A program made the translations under genes and the position numbers. Below the pieces are notes generated by a model. The model ran no database searches, was not told the DNA's origin, and saw only the letters and a program-made list of their open reading frames with translations. From Cervus elaphus (lineage: Eukaryota; Chordata; Mammalia; Artiodactyla; Cervidae), in contig NC_057826.1 of NCBI RefSeq assembly GCF_910594005.1, positions 77,977,163 through 78,041,162 on the forward strand: 64,000 nt of DNA, written 5' to 3'. Shown piece after piece: positions 34,741 to 46,250 of this stretch (its first letter is position 1; each line of letters opens with the position of its first letter).

Positions 34741-34979
34741 GTGGCTATGAGCAGAGGGGAAATTGGGAGCTGCACAGATTCTGAGTGGAGGCAGGACAAC
34801 AACTGGCAGACTGGCTAGCTCCTGCCCACACCGCCCTTTCCGCCTCCAGCTCCTGGAAATGCTCTCCTGACAGAGCCTCCTCCCAACTCTCCGGGCTCAG
34901 TTCACAGTTACCCCTTCTGAGTATCCCAAGCAGAAGCAGCTCTTTTTCTGTGCTCCTGGAGTGCTTTGGATCCACCTTT

Positions 34980-34994
34980 AAAAAAAAAAAAAAA
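34980..34994 (+). repeat. A-run
   Basis: Uninterrupted A homopolymer with no clear element upstream. Confidence 0.8.
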
Positions 34995-35039
34995 TAGCAT
35001 TTCATACTCTTTTGCAATTGCTCTCTGTCTGTCTCCCCA

Positions 35040-35155
35040 AAAAGCTGAGCACTCTCAAGGCAGAACTTTACATCTTTATGTCAGAAGTTTGCTCTTACAT
35101 CTCCCTAGTAGTACTTGACCTGTGATGTCATTAGCCCATGTTTGTTGAATAAACA
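35040..35155 (+). repeat. L2-like 3' end upstream of TRDV4-like gene
   Basis: Ends TGTTTGTTGAATAAACAG, the L2 terminus. It lies about 160 bp before the leader ATG and so marks the distal edge of the unique promoter sequence. Confidence 0.5.
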
Positions 35156-35316
35156 GCCTAACCTGTGGCCTTGCAAGCCTGTCGCTCTCTCTCTGAGGAA
35201 GTGGCTAACCCCCAGCCACCCTTACAACGGACAAACCGTCCCATGGCTAGACAGCAGCTGATCTGGGCAGGGACAGGCAGGGGACCAGCACACCGCAGAG
35301 TCATCCCCATAAAGCC
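35156..35316 (+). promoter_or_regulatory. TRDV4-like promoter / 5' UTR region
   Basis: About 160 bp of unique sequence between the L2-like end and the leader ATG. It holds an E-box CAGCTG at 35255-35260, 62 bp upstream of the ATG. There is no clear TATA box, which is common for TCR V promoters. E-box binding by E2A/HEB is inferred from known thymocyte V-delta biology. Confidence 0.4.
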
Positions 35317-35818
35317 ATGCTGTGGACCTGTGCCCTCTTCCACCTGGCCATCTGCTGGGCAGGTAAGGACAAGCTGATGGGCCTTTTATTCTTCAGGAAA
35401 GTCAGGAACAGTTTGCTGGGGTCAAAGGGAGAGTGTTGCTGAGCCTGGCTCTGACACTCCTCCCCGTGGGACGGAGGGACTTCTCTGAGGCCTCTCTAAC
35501 TCAGGGCTTTCCCTTTCAGGGGTCTCTTTGGATGTAATTTTGGAATCAGAGACCAAAACTCTGACTGTCCTCCTTGGGGAGCCTGCCACCTTCCGTTGCA
35601 ATGTAACTGGAGGGAACTGGAAGAACTATCAGATGAGTTGGTATAAGAGGAATGAGAATAACGTCTTAACTTTAGTATACAGACTAAGCAATAATTCTAA
35701 TGAAAATGTAAGGGGTAATTTCAAGGGGAAAATTGATACTTCAAAAAATCAATACGTACTCAACATTCAAAAAGCAACAATAAAAGATGTTGGAACTTAC
35801 TACTGTGGATCCGACATC
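35317..35818 (+). CDS. TRDV4: T-cell receptor delta variable segment, TRDV4 type
   Basis: This is a germline V segment for the antigen-binding domain of the TCR delta chain, which pairs with gamma at the T-cell surface. The leader exon 35317-35362 encodes MLWTCALFHLAICWA, a hydrophobic signal peptide. The donor is GTAAGG, the intron is 157 bp (35363-35519) and the acceptor is CCCTTTCAG. The V exon 35520-35818 is open throughout and gives 115 codons in total. Immunoglobulin V landmarks are present: first Cys in FRCNVTGG, the core Trp in MSWYKR, and the C-terminal DVGTYYCGSDI with the second Cys. NVT and NNS are potential N-glycosylation sites. The CGSDI end is the signature of the mouse V-delta used by skin dendritic epidermal T cells (TRDV4), hence the name. 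The V region ends exactly at a consensus heptamer. The subgroup name is inferred; that it is a TCR V segment is very secure. Confidence 0.88.
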
Positions 35819-35857
35819 CACAGTGCTACAGTCCTGATTCTGATCGCCTCAAATCTC
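35819..35857 (+). other. 23-bp-spacer recombination signal (RSS) of TRDV4-like segment
   Basis: Consensus heptamer CACAGTG at 35819-35825, a 23-bp spacer at 35826-35848 and nonamer TCAAATCTC at 35849-35857 (5 of 9 match ACAAAAACC). The perfect heptamer and correct spacer support function; the nonamer is weak. The V reading frame stays open through the whole signal, to a stop at 35960-35962. Confidence 0.85.
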
Positions 35858-36889
35858 CCCGAGTCAAACCAAGGCAGCAGATCCAACGAGAGACCATCTT
35901 TGGCTAAAATGAGCACCACCCCTGAGGTGAGACCACTTTATAACCTCAACAGGAACATCTGATAAGAGAGTCAGGAGTTGAGCTGGGGCCTTAGCTTTGT
36001 AGTTGGTGGAGAGGAACTTTATCAGCCAAAGTGGGCAGAAAGGTCTGTTAGGGTTTGTACAGGGAGACCAAGGGGACCCTGCTTCTCTCTCACAGACTCC
36101 TGAGAAAAGACTGGGGGTAAAAAAACCAGCTTTCAATACTGAGAAATTCCTCTCATTGTGGAGAGGCTGAGATGAACATATTTCTTCTCTAGGGAGTGCT
36201 TGCTGTAGCTCATCCCAGAGTCTTTATCATGAAAGCCTTTGTGTGCATAAACCAGATAAAGCAATGATGGTTTTCCATTACCATCCTAATCAAAATTTCC
36301 AAAGCTATTAGAGATAGCTTTAACTCCTAGTCTGTGATGAAGGATGACTACAGTCATTTTCTGAGATGCTCCCTAACTATTTCAGATAGTGAATGTTTTA
36401 TATCTTCCCTTAGCGACAGAGGAGCCCAGGGGACCCATGGGGAATGCAGGGAGGGATAACACATGGCCTTCTGTTATGTGGGTTGCCAAGAGATACTTTG
36501 GAGACAAATATTTGTGGCAATGTGAGATTTCTGAAGTGGTCATAAATCAACTGAATTTTTAAAAAAATAGATCCCTGAGTCACAAGTTGAAATGGAAGAG
36601 ACTGAAGTGTCTGGAACTAGAGGAAGTCAAGGCCTGGAGGCACCACGGAGCAAACTGATGTGCAGGAGGGATTAAAGACACAAACATTTCATAATCATCA
36701 AGGGAATGCTTTCATCCTATTGGCCTTATAGCCATCTCTTTGTTTTTCTGCTCAAGTATCTATCTGTCTGGAATCCTCTGTATACATAAGGTTAAAAGTC
36801 AGGCAATAGGATACAGAGTAGATGTGAATGTGAAAACTACAACTTTCCTCACGCCTTCTTCCCAATATTCTTTCCAATGTTACCTTCAT
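35858..36889. other. 3' flank of TRDV4-like segment
   Basis: No further exon. As expected for a V gene, nothing coding follows the RSS. No repeat could be named. Confidence 0.5.
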
Positions 36890-37240
36890 CACACATTTAG
36901 TTACAGGGCACTTACTGTGTTTATAATATTGGTATAGGTCATGGGAATAGAAAGAGTTCTGTGTTAACGTCTACTTTAAGCTGTATTCTCATAAGTGGAT
37001 TTATAACTTATTTTAAAAGACATCATTAGAAATTAAAACTAGAGAGATGAATAAATGATTAAAAAAATACTAGCAAGTACAATCTAACAGTGAGTGCTGC
37101 GACTTCACATGCAGTGTTCCAGGAGTTCATGAAAGGACAATCGGTATGAGAAAAGTTTCCTAGGACAGCTAAGGTTTGAACGAGTTGGGACTTGGATAAG
37201 TGGGAAGGAGGAAGAAGGCTATTTCAAGGCGAGTGCACTG
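36890..37240 (-). repeat. L2-like remnant
   Basis: GGGCACTTACTGTGTTTATA, CAGTGAGTGCTGCGACTTCA and GGAGGAAGAAGGCTATTTCA are consistent with L2 in reverse. Strongly decayed. Confidence 0.5.
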
Positions 37241-37244
37241 GGTA

Positions 37245-37735
37245 TCTACCTTTATATAATGAATTACCACAACACTTGGAAAGGTTCAAAGCATTTATTA
37301 TCTCACAGTTTATATGGGTCAAGAATCCAGGTGTGTCTTAGCTGGGTCCTCCAGGGTCTCTCATCAGGCTGCGGTCATCTCAAGCATCAGCTGGAAGAGA
37401 ATCCACTTTCAGGTTCATTCATGTGGATGTTGGCAGAACTTGAGTCCTCAGGTAGACTCCTCCACAGGTTCCATCATAGCATGGTACTTACTTCCCTACA
37501 GCAAAGGAGAGAGAGCATCCAAGATGGAAGGCACAGTCTTTTGGAAACAATCTTAGCAGCAGCATTCCATTGCATCTGCCATATATCATTTAGTAGAAAT
37601 GAGTCAGTAAGTGCAGCCCATACTCGAAGGAAGGAGATTATGTGAGAGCATGAATGAATACCAGGAAGTAGGGCTCATTGGGGGCTGCATCAGAGGCTTC
37701 CTCCCACCAGGGATTAATGCCACAGAGCTGGAAAA
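37245..37735. repeat. Old interspersed repeat, family not named
   Basis: The text CATTTATTATCTCACAGTTT, then TCTTAGCTGGGTCCTCCAGG and AAGTGCAGCCCATACTCGAA resembles a widespread old mammalian repeat, but I cannot name it securely. The 128-codon plus frame inside it (37259-37645) is therefore not a gene. Confidence 0.5.
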
Positions 37736-37821
37736 GAGAGAGCGAAAGCTCTGCTTGAGACCAACTTGTTTAAACCCTCCTGGCTACATGACCAAAGAGA
37801 TTTGATTTTATCTTATAAGCC

Positions 37822-38009
37822 AGATTTTCTCAAACTTTATTGTGTAGGCAAAGCACTAAGAGAGATTGTTTCCAATCCAATTCTGAACCCAATCTACAAA
37901 GATTCTAATTCAGCGTATCTGGGGGCAGGCCTAGGAACATGTATTTATAACAAGGACCCTGGGCGATTATGATGCAGGTGGTCCAAGGACATGTCTGAGA
38001 AATTCTGAT
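37822..38009 (+). mobile_element. MER5A-like hAT-Charlie element
   Basis: TTTTCTCAAACTTTATTGTG, TTCTAATTCAGCGTATCTGG and GCAGGTGGTCCAAGGACA match the MER5A order. Diverged, non-autonomous. Confidence 0.75.
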
Positions 38010-38282
38010 ATAAGCAGAAAAAGAACTGTTGGATATCTCCAAGTTCTTCTGCCCTGATGACAGAGAAATGGGCACTAGATATGATCAAAGAATCTCTTGA
38101 ACAACAGTTTTTAATTCCAACTGCATATTTGACTTACTTGGGAAACTCTTTGAATATACCAATGTCTGGAATGTATCTGGAGATTTTGATTGCATTGGTG
38201 TGAGCATAGAGCTCTAGCTCCCAGGTACTTCAGCCTCCCCTCCCTGTCCTCTTCTCTTCCCCTCTCTGGTCTAAGACCTCCT

Positions 38283-38441
38283 GTTCCAAATTTGGTCTCT
38301 GGACCAACATCATCAGCATCACCTAGAGGTTTGTCAGAATGTAGAATCTCAGGTCCACTCTAGGTCTACTGAATCAGACTGCATTTTATTAAGATTCCCT
38401 AGATGAATTATAAGCATATTAAGGTTTGAGAACCACTGGTC
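38283..38441 (-). mobile_element. MER5A-like hAT-Charlie element
   Basis: TGGTCTCTGGACCAACATCA through CAGCATCACCTAGAGG to TTGAGAACCACTGG is MER5A in reverse. It is a second copy 270 bp from the first, in opposite orientation. Confidence 0.8.
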
Positions 38442-40639
38442 TAAGGAACCCGTCATTATTGAAAAATTTCATGGAGACATATAAATCAATTTTTCACTAA
38501 TGTCACCCAAGAATCTATTTTTGTAAAAAGCTCCTGAAGGGACTCTGATGTGCAGCCAGGTGTGAGACTCACAATAAGCAATCAGTCATCCTCAAATCAG
38601 GTTACAGATTATTTGTGTTACTAATATAATAAATGGTCTCACTGAGGTGCTATTGTGTCCTTGTATGCTCCTTGGAAGAAGGCATTACATAAATTCTAGG
38701 TATGACCATTTCTCATTTATCCACAAGCAGATAAGGAAATGAATTAATATTTATTGAGTCAGTGTACTCTTTAACACACCATGTGACCTTCCTGGATTAT
38801 CTACTGCAACCCAGGACCTTGTGTTACACACCTTCAACTCAAAATCAAATCAGAAAAAAAATAAATAAAAAAAACACATGAATCATTAGTGTCTGATTAA
38901 GTCTGATGGGGAAGAAAAGGGATGGAAGATAAGACCACATGTCTCCAGTTGTCCGTTCCTCCTGCAGGATGGACGAAAACATGAAGTTCTGGCCCATATT
39001 GGGATGAGATAACTCAGAATCCAAAACGGGAATGGGGTGAGCATGAAAAACAGCCTGGAGCCAAGGAAAAGGGACATTTGAGGGGAAAGCAAGCAGACTG
39101 CCCAGTAACAATCTGCAGAAAACAATGAAAAAACAAATCAGACAAGAATTAAAAGTAAAGGCCTGGAGAAATCCCTGAACTTACCAGGAGGCAGATAAGA
39201 AAGCCTTTTACGTAATACTTGAAGCCTCAGACGTGGGTGGAGATAGGGCCACCAAAAGCTCTAATATAGTATGAGCATGGACCAAGTGTTTCTGCCGAAA
39301 TCCCAGAGCCAAATGAGTGATATGAACGTCAGCCAATATTTTTGTATTGTCCTAGTTCTTCCCTACTGCATTGGTAGAGATGATTGAGGGTTGAATAAAT
39401 TTATTTTATTGTTATCCCTATTATCCTGCTTTCTTTGATTGTTATCCAGCATGAAAATGGCTCACTTGAAAGAGTTCAGAACAGTAAAGAGAAATCCCAG
39501 AGTGTGTGAAAAAGTCTCTGAGGTCAGCTGTCAGGGGGTGACAATAAGCATGCCACTTCCACCAGGTTCCCAAGCAAGAGAGTCCCTGGGCATCCTGTGT
39601 GGCTGGAAATGAAGGCCCTGATGGCTCAAAAGGTGCAAGAAGTTACCGTGTAAGAAAGAGGAAAAAAAGAAGGTACCTTATGTCCAAGAACAGTGGCCTC
39701 CATTGGCTGCACTTACAAACAAGTCATTCAATATCCTGAAGCCATAGTATGGAGTAAGAGGCAAGAGGGGAAAAAAAGAAAATCAGAGTACACTTCTTCC
39801 TCTGCATCAAACCAAGAAAGAGAATGTCATTTCTATCATGAGGTGTCACAACCTTAAAGAAATGACTCATTACAGAATCCTGAAAGTGCCCAGGGAAGAT
39901 ATAGGAAGGGGCGGAGTGAGGAAATGGACTCAAGGAAATCCAAGATGTGACCTTCATCCTAAACAATTAAGAGTTTAAACAGAAAATTAGAATCGTTGAA
40001 TTTGAAAGCCGGAAGGGATCTTAAAGGTCAAGTAGGAATCTCTCCATTCAATTTACATGTTCATTAAATATTGATTGAGTAAACGATCTTTCAGTCTCAA
40101 GTATTTTCAGTGATAGTCCTTACATTAAAAAATCACTTCTTAATGCAGATCAAAGTCTGCCTCCCTGTAACTTTATTATGTTGGTGTTTGTTACACATTG
40201 TGAACACTAAGTTCAACCCTCATATTCTCAACTATTTGAAGACAGCTATCACATCCAACCTCCAAATCCTCATTTCTTAATACCAAATACTCTCAACCAT
40301 TCCTTATTACTGTCTCATACATTCTGAACTCTTTCAAGAAAAGAATCCAAGTTCAATATATTTTTCTGTTCCATACAATTCTCAGTACAATGACTACCAT
40401 ATAGTGAGTAGTTAATAAATACGAGTTGACTGTGAATACATGAAGTATGTATTCACCTGAGCTGTATTCATTCTATGTATACTGATTTTTTAGCATATTC
40501 ATGTAGATGCTTCAAAATTACCTCAGCAGAACTCCAAGACTTAGGTCAAGAACGTGGCTTTAAATATGATCCTTTCCCAAGGTTTCCTATGTTACATATC
40601 ATCTCAAATCCATACACTTCTTTTCATCCTCCACCACTA
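38442..40639. other. Intergenic DNA, nothing recognised
   Basis: No gene. A/T-rich homopolymers lie near 38850-38876. Near 39990-40050 a short stretch (GAAAGCCGGAAGGGATCTTA) recalls an old SINE-like repeat but is too short to name. Confidence 0.4.
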
Positions 40640-41285
40640 ACACCTGGATCCAAACTACCATTTTCTCTTGAAATGTTTCATCAGCCTTTTGAACAAGCTA
40701 CCTGGTCTCTGGGACCTTTCAACATATCCTCCCTACAGCCAATGTGATCCATTCAAAATACAATCACAGTCATGTCAGATCCCTGATTTAAAATCCTCTA
40801 AATTACTTCCCATTGCTTATATGCAAAAGACCAAAATCCTTAAAGAGACCTCTAAGATTCTGCACAATTTGACCTCTTCTAATCTCTACTTCCAGTACCT
40901 CTCACCTTCTCTCCTTCCATTTTTCATGTTCCTGTCAAAGAGGTCTTCCTCCAGTTGCTTAAATGCACCAGGTATCCTTCCACCCCAGGACATTTGCACA
41001 TAGTGTTTCCTCCTTATGGAATACTTCTTCTGTTTCCTCATCACTTATTTAACTCCTATTCATCTTTTGGATCAAAGTTTACACACCAGTTCTTCATATG
41101 TGTCGAGATGTCCCAGCAAGTTCAGATTTGGGGTTTTAAGTATGCATTCATATTTCTGTCTGCAATATATTTCACTAATTTAATTAACGTTTAGTTTCTC
41201 ATTAGTTTGAAAGCTCTGAGACACCGAGGAATCTATCTGCTCTTGCTTGTCTTAAACCTGACAAATTGCAAAAATAAATTTCTAT
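40640..41285 (+). repeat. L2 LINE remnant
   Basis: A long plus-strand L2 3' portion: AGATTCTGCACAATTTGACC, TACCTCTCACCTTCTCTCCT, CCCAGGACATTTGCACATAG and GAATACTTCTTCTGTTTCCT in L2 order. The 90- to 111-codon frames here belong to it. Confidence 0.8.
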
Positions 41286-41769
41286 GAATAATTGGATGAC
41301 TCTCCTAGATTCCAGAATTTCCCAAAATTTGGTGATCATCACTGACTCTGGGCTGCAGGTAGGTCCCAAGCCTTGCTATATTCTCACTTTGGGGTGATCT
41401 TGAAGTCTCCAGAGTCACCCTGTGCTACAGACCAAGTGTTCTCAGAAACCAGTGATTTCCATCCTTTCTCTAGTTGTCTGATGTACTCAAGAGCCTATTT
41501 CAGGGCATACTGGACAACTGAGATGGTCAGAGGATCTATCCTCTGTATATTTGAGCCAGTTCCCACACAGGGACCTGGGACAGGTAAACAAAATCTGTCC
41601 AGAGAAACTGGCCAGCTATGAGAAATCAGAGGGGCCAATATGATTATGAAGATGATTATCTTCTCAGTGACTCCTGGCTGGGCTTCTAATGAGCCTTTTT
41701 GGTGTTTTGGATCTCGGATGGGTATTTTCAGTAGCTATATTATTAAAATACACAAGTCTATAATTACAG
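41286..41769. other. Intergenic DNA, nothing recognised
   Basis: No gene. The 82-codon frame 41373-41621 has no recognisable feature. Confidence 0.4.
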
Positions 41770-42015
41770 GGATGGATACCCTCATCCCTCAAACATGTAC
41801 TGAGCACGCACAATATTCCTGGTGCTGTGCCACATGCTGAGCATTAGAAACCACTAAGGCTCAATTCCTGTCCTCAAGGTGTTCTTCCTAGTGGGAGAAA
41901 CAGACAAGAAATTAAAGACATTAACAGAGGAAGGAGCACACAGCTGTGAGAACATAGAGAGGGAAGTGATGGCCTAGAGCTGGGGATGGCTTCTCATAGG
42001 AAGTGAGGTGAGCTC
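41770..42015 (-). repeat. L2-like remnant
   Basis: ATGTACTGAGCACGCACAAT, CAAGGTGTTCTTCCTAGTGG and AGAGCTGGGGATGGCTTCTC fit L2 in reverse. Confidence 0.65.
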
Positions 42016-43754
42016 CTAACAGAGAAAACACTACTTCTTTGAAGCAATATATGCTTGGAAGATGACCAAGATGACCTGAAGATGATCCAGGAAGAAAGAT
42101 GAAAATCCTTGATAGCTAAGTATATATACGCATGCGCGCACACACACGTACCTTTGGCTGTATGATACCTACAATTTAAACAAACAAACATACTGAAAAC
42201 AGATGGAAATTTACTGAACTTAGGCTAGACACAATCAGTCTCTTTTTGTGGGAAAGCTAATGTCTATCAGAGCTTTCACAGGGGCTCTTTAACCACAGAT
42301 GCAGCAAATTCCCTGCCAAGCAAAGCTTAGAGATTTCCAAAGTACCACTGCTGTGCACACCACAGAACAGACCAGCTAAATGGGAATGGTATGGGTTGAG
42401 GAGATAAAGATTTAAGAAAAGCAAAGAGGAAAGGGGGAGGGAAAGAACATTATTTCCTTGGATAATGGTCACCCTTTCCAACTTTTTGTTCTTATTGAAG
42501 AGCCTTCCCAAACCTCAGAGATTTCCCAGAATTTGGTGATATGGGGCACACCCATCCTGCTAATGGGAACTATGAGGAAATGTGGAGAGACTGTTAGGAA
42601 AGTAATGCAGAAACTTGATATTACTTCTGGATTTACATGGATGTAGTAAATAAAATTGTCATTAGTTCAGTTATTTAAACTTTGAACCAGTTTTTGTAAA
42701 TTAATGAAATGCTAAGAATAATAAATATGTGCACTTTTGCTTTGCATATCCATCTGATTTTATTTAATTTATAATAATTTAATGCAAAACTATCAATTAT
42801 CTTTATTCACCTTAACAATGTAATTTAAATGTCAAAAAAGAGAAAGTAACTGAGACACCAGGGAAGCCCAACGCACTCTACAGGGAGGCAAATAGTGCCA
42901 GTAGGACTAGTTATGAACATTCGCTTCTGTGTGTCCTTTGACTTCCTTCATTCAGTTTGAAATATTGAGATTTCCTCTTAGATATGTCAGCATCTGTAGT
43001 CTACACTAAGTCTACAAATCTCTATCTAAGCTGATGGAGTCATCTCATTTTATAGAGTTGTTTCTCACCAGAGCAAAAGCCTAACTTTTCTCCAGTGAAG
43101 TATAAAAAAATTCAGCTACAAACTGAGCCACTGTGTTTTCTGCTTCTTCTCCAGGATGGTCTCTCTTCTGGGAGCTCAGGAAAGAAACTCATATTTATAG
43201 CAGCCTTCCATATTTCCCTCTTTGTATTTGTCAACTCTGCTACAGTAACAAACAGCACCAATATGACAATAGCTTAAACATTTTTTCTGTTATTCCTACT
43301 TTTACAACAAGTTGGTGGCTTCAAGATGCCTGCTAAGCTCTGCTCCCTGCATCTTCTCATTCCAGAATCCAAACTGAAAGATAACTCACTATTTGGGACA
43401 CATTGTTCTCATGACAGAGGAAGAAGAAAAAAAGAGCTGCTGGCAGAAACTCTGGCAGAGTGCTCCTCAGAGCATCTGCTTGGACATGACATACATTATG
43501 TCCACCCATGTTCATTGATCAAAGCCTTTGGGCCACACTCAAACTCAGCTGGGCAGGAACTCGTACCCCTCCCTCAGAAGGCACCATAGGAAATGAAGCA
43601 ACATGCAGGAATTCATCTTTTTCAAATAAAAGGGAGGATCAAATACTTGTGAATATAAGTGAATACAATAATAATGATACAACCTACCACACCCTTTGAC
43701 TCCATCCATGTCATTCATATCCAACATGGAGACTTTTTCCCACATCAATTAAAA
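42016..43754. other. Intergenic DNA, no gene recognised
   Basis: A short alternating purine/pyrimidine stretch lies near 42120-42150. About 43190-43600 looks like an old, unnamed interspersed repeat. No exon. Confidence 0.4.
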
Positions 43755-43868
43755 AGGATTTTGACATATATATACCTATGGCTGATTCGTGTTGATGTTT
43801 GGCAGTAACCAATAAAATTCTGTAAAGCAATTATCCTTCAATTAAAAAATAAACAAATTTTTTAAAAA
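43755..43868 (+). mobile_element. Ruminant L1 3' end fragment
   Basis: TATATACCTATGGCTGATTC, GTTGATGTTTGGCAGTAACC and AAAGCAATTATCCTTCAATT are the L1 3' terminus. Confidence 0.85.
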
Positions 43869-44167
43869 ATGAATTTGATATTTTTTTCTTCTTAGAAAAA
43901 CTCAGAGACCACGCTTGCCAAATTGTTCTTTAGAATGTCACTATCCCTCAAGATGTTAACGGTTATTAAGCAATTTAAAAAAATCCCATAGTCAAATAAG
44001 TTTGGCAAATGCTCTACCTTAATAGATCTCTATTAGCATTCACAATTATTTCTTAGCATGTTATGTGCTCTGAGAACTCCTACTGTAAAGATGCCTACGT
44101 AGCCAGAACCAGGTTCAGAGAATGCTTTCTATAATGGCACAACCATTAATATCTCGTGAGATTCTAG

Positions 44168-44386
44168 TGGGCTTCCTGATAGCTCATTTGGTAAAGAATC
44201 TGCCTGCAATGCAGGAGACCCTGGTTCATTTCCTAGATCAGGAACATCAGCTGGAGAAGGGATAGGCTACACACTCCAGTATTCTTGGGCTTCCGTTGTG
44301 GCTCAGATAGTAAAGAATCCACCTGCAATGCAGGAGACCTGGGTTCAATCCCTGGGTTGGGAAGATCACCTGGAGAAGGGAAAGGC
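44168..44386 (+). mobile_element. Two tandem Bov-tA SINE heads
   Basis: Two tRNA-like heads in a row: GGGCTTCCTGATAGCTCATT at about 44169 and GGGCTTCCGTTGTGGCTCAG at about 44287. Each is followed by a short BovA piece. Either a SINE inserted into a SINE or a tandem dimer. Confidence 0.88.
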
Positions 44387-44632
44387 TAGTGGCTAACACT
44401 GCTCTCAAAGATTATCGGAGAATCACCCAGTGGATTCTTACTGTTTTCTTATTCCTGGGCATCCAGATTGAAGGATTAGTGATGATGAGAGGGGTTATGC
44501 CTGAAGCCGGTGGCTCTGTACAGGCCTCCAAAAGGAGGCCTGCATTCTTGCTAAAATCTTACTCCATGTTAGGAATACGAAGATGCTATTCAGATACTAT
44601 TTTTTTGCCTGCCTAAGCACACACACCTTCAG

Positions 44633-45205
44633 TTCAGTTCAGTTCAGTCGCTCAGTTGTGTCCGACTCTTTGCGACCCCATGAATCGCAGCACGCCAGGC
44701 CTCCCTGTCCATCACAAACTCCCAGAGTTTACTTAAACTCATGCCTATCGAGTCAGTGATGCCATCCAGCCATCTCATCCTCTGTCATCCCCTTCTCCTC
44801 CTACCCCCAATCCCTCCCAGCATCAGAGTCTTTTCCAATGAGTCAACTCTTCACATCAGGTGGCCAAAGTATTGGAGTTTCAGCTTCAGCATCAGTCCTT
44901 CCAATGAACACCCAGGACTTATCTCCTTCAGGATGGACTGGTTGGATCTCCTTGCAGTCCAAGGGACTCTCAAGAGTCTTCTCCAACACCACAGTTCAAA
45001 AGCATCAATTTTTTGGCGCTCAGCTTTCTTCACAGTCCAACTCTCACATCCATACATGACCACTGGAAAAACCATAGCCTTGACCAGACGGACCTTTGTT
45101 GGCAAAGTAATGTCTCTGCTTTTTATTATGCTATCTAGGTTGGTCATAACTTTCCTTCCGAGGAGTAAGCGTCTTTTAATTTCATGGCTGCAGTCACCAT
45201 CTACA
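44633..45205 (-). mobile_element. BovB LINE 3' portion
   Basis: Reverse of the BovB 3' end, starting with the TTCAGTTCAGTTCAGTCGCT tail. The minus frame 44851-45147 encodes the RT C-terminus (MTNLDSIIKSRDITLPTK.. KAMVFPVVMYGCESWTVKKA) without stops, so this is one of the better preserved BovB remnants here. The 161-codon plus frame at 44741-45226 is its shadow. Confidence 0.94.
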
Positions 45206-45234
45206 CATACCTTGGGCCGGCTTTAATTCTTCCT

Positions 45235-45400
45235 TTATGCATGAAATATATCTTGAGTCCTTTCTGTGCCAAATGCCACGCCAGACGTGTTTGAGTACAT
45301 GTTTGAGCTAAACAGGGGCCTTGCCCTCCTTAAGATAAGAGGAGACAGACATAAAGCAGAGAAAGGAATAGCCAACAACTATACAACCTCTCACCTGTGT
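45235..45400 (-). repeat. L2-like remnant
   Basis: TCCTTTCTGTGCCAAATGCC, then GGGCCTTGCCCTCCTTAAGA and GGAGACAGACATAAAGC fit L2 in reverse. Confidence 0.55.
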
Positions 45401-45420
45401 ACTTTACCACTGGCCATCCA

Positions 45421-45735
45421 TTTTTTTTTCTTTTTATTGGAATATAATTGTTTTACAATGTTGTGTTTGTTTCCGCTGTACAAAGAAGTGAATCAACCAT
45501 ACATATGTCCCCTCCCTCTTGGACCTCCCTCCCACCACCAGCCCCGTCCCTCATCTAGGTCATCACAGAGCACTGAACTGAGCTCCCTGCCTTACGGAGT
45601 AGCTTTCCACTAGCTATTTTACACACAGTAGTGTATATATGTCAGTGATACTCTCTCAGTTCATCCCACCCTCCCCTTCCCTCCCCATATCCATAAGTCC
45701 ATTCTCTCTGTCTGCATCTCTATTCTTGAGCTGCA
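45421..45735 (-). mobile_element. L1 3' UTR fragment
   Basis: A T-rich head (reverse A-tail), then GGAATATAATTGTTTTACAA, TTCCGCTGTACAAAGAAGTG and CACACAGTAGTGTATATATG: typical artiodactyl L1 3' UTR in reverse. Confidence 0.88.
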
Positions 45736-46129
45736 GAGCTTTCCAGGCTTAACTTCTGAGATGTTGTACTTTGCTGATTTTCCTCTATACCACTGGCCTC
45801 TCCTTCTCAGTCCCCTTGGAGACTCTTCTACCTAACTTCTGAATACAGAGCACCAAGGGCCCTTGTCCAGGTCCCTCTTCCTTTCTGTATCTTCCCCTCG
45901 GTGATCTCATTTATGCTCACAGAGTTGAATTCCACAGACATGGTCAAGACCCCCAAATTAATATCTCCAATGCAAAACTCCCCTTTGAAGATAAGATCTC
46001 CCCCCAGTTGAACCACCCTAGCTCTTACACCTCTCTCTTGCTCTCTTTTTTAAATTTATTTCTTTTCTCTGCACTTAACTCTCTTGAGTCATTTCATGTT
46101 TTCTCTCTTTTTCCATGATTGTTTAGAAA

Positions 46130-46250
46130 CTTCCTTTATGCTCCTCCTAATTTATAAACCCCTTGAGGGTAGGAATTCTGTTTCATCTCCAGTTTCTACG
46201 GGGTGTTGCATAGTAAGTGTTTAATATATGATTATTGAATTTAATGTGTG
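46130..46250 (+). repeat. L2-like 3' end
   Basis: AACCCCTTGAGGGTAGGAAT, then TTTCATCTCCAGTTTCTACG and AGTAAGTGTTTAATATATGA match the L2 terminus. Confidence 0.7.

Noticed and set aside
37259..37645. 128-codon plus-strand frame
   Set aside because: Falls inside an old interspersed repeat and has no protein features.
44741..45226. 161-codon plus-strand open frame
   Set aside because: Antisense shadow of the BovB reverse transcriptase remnant.
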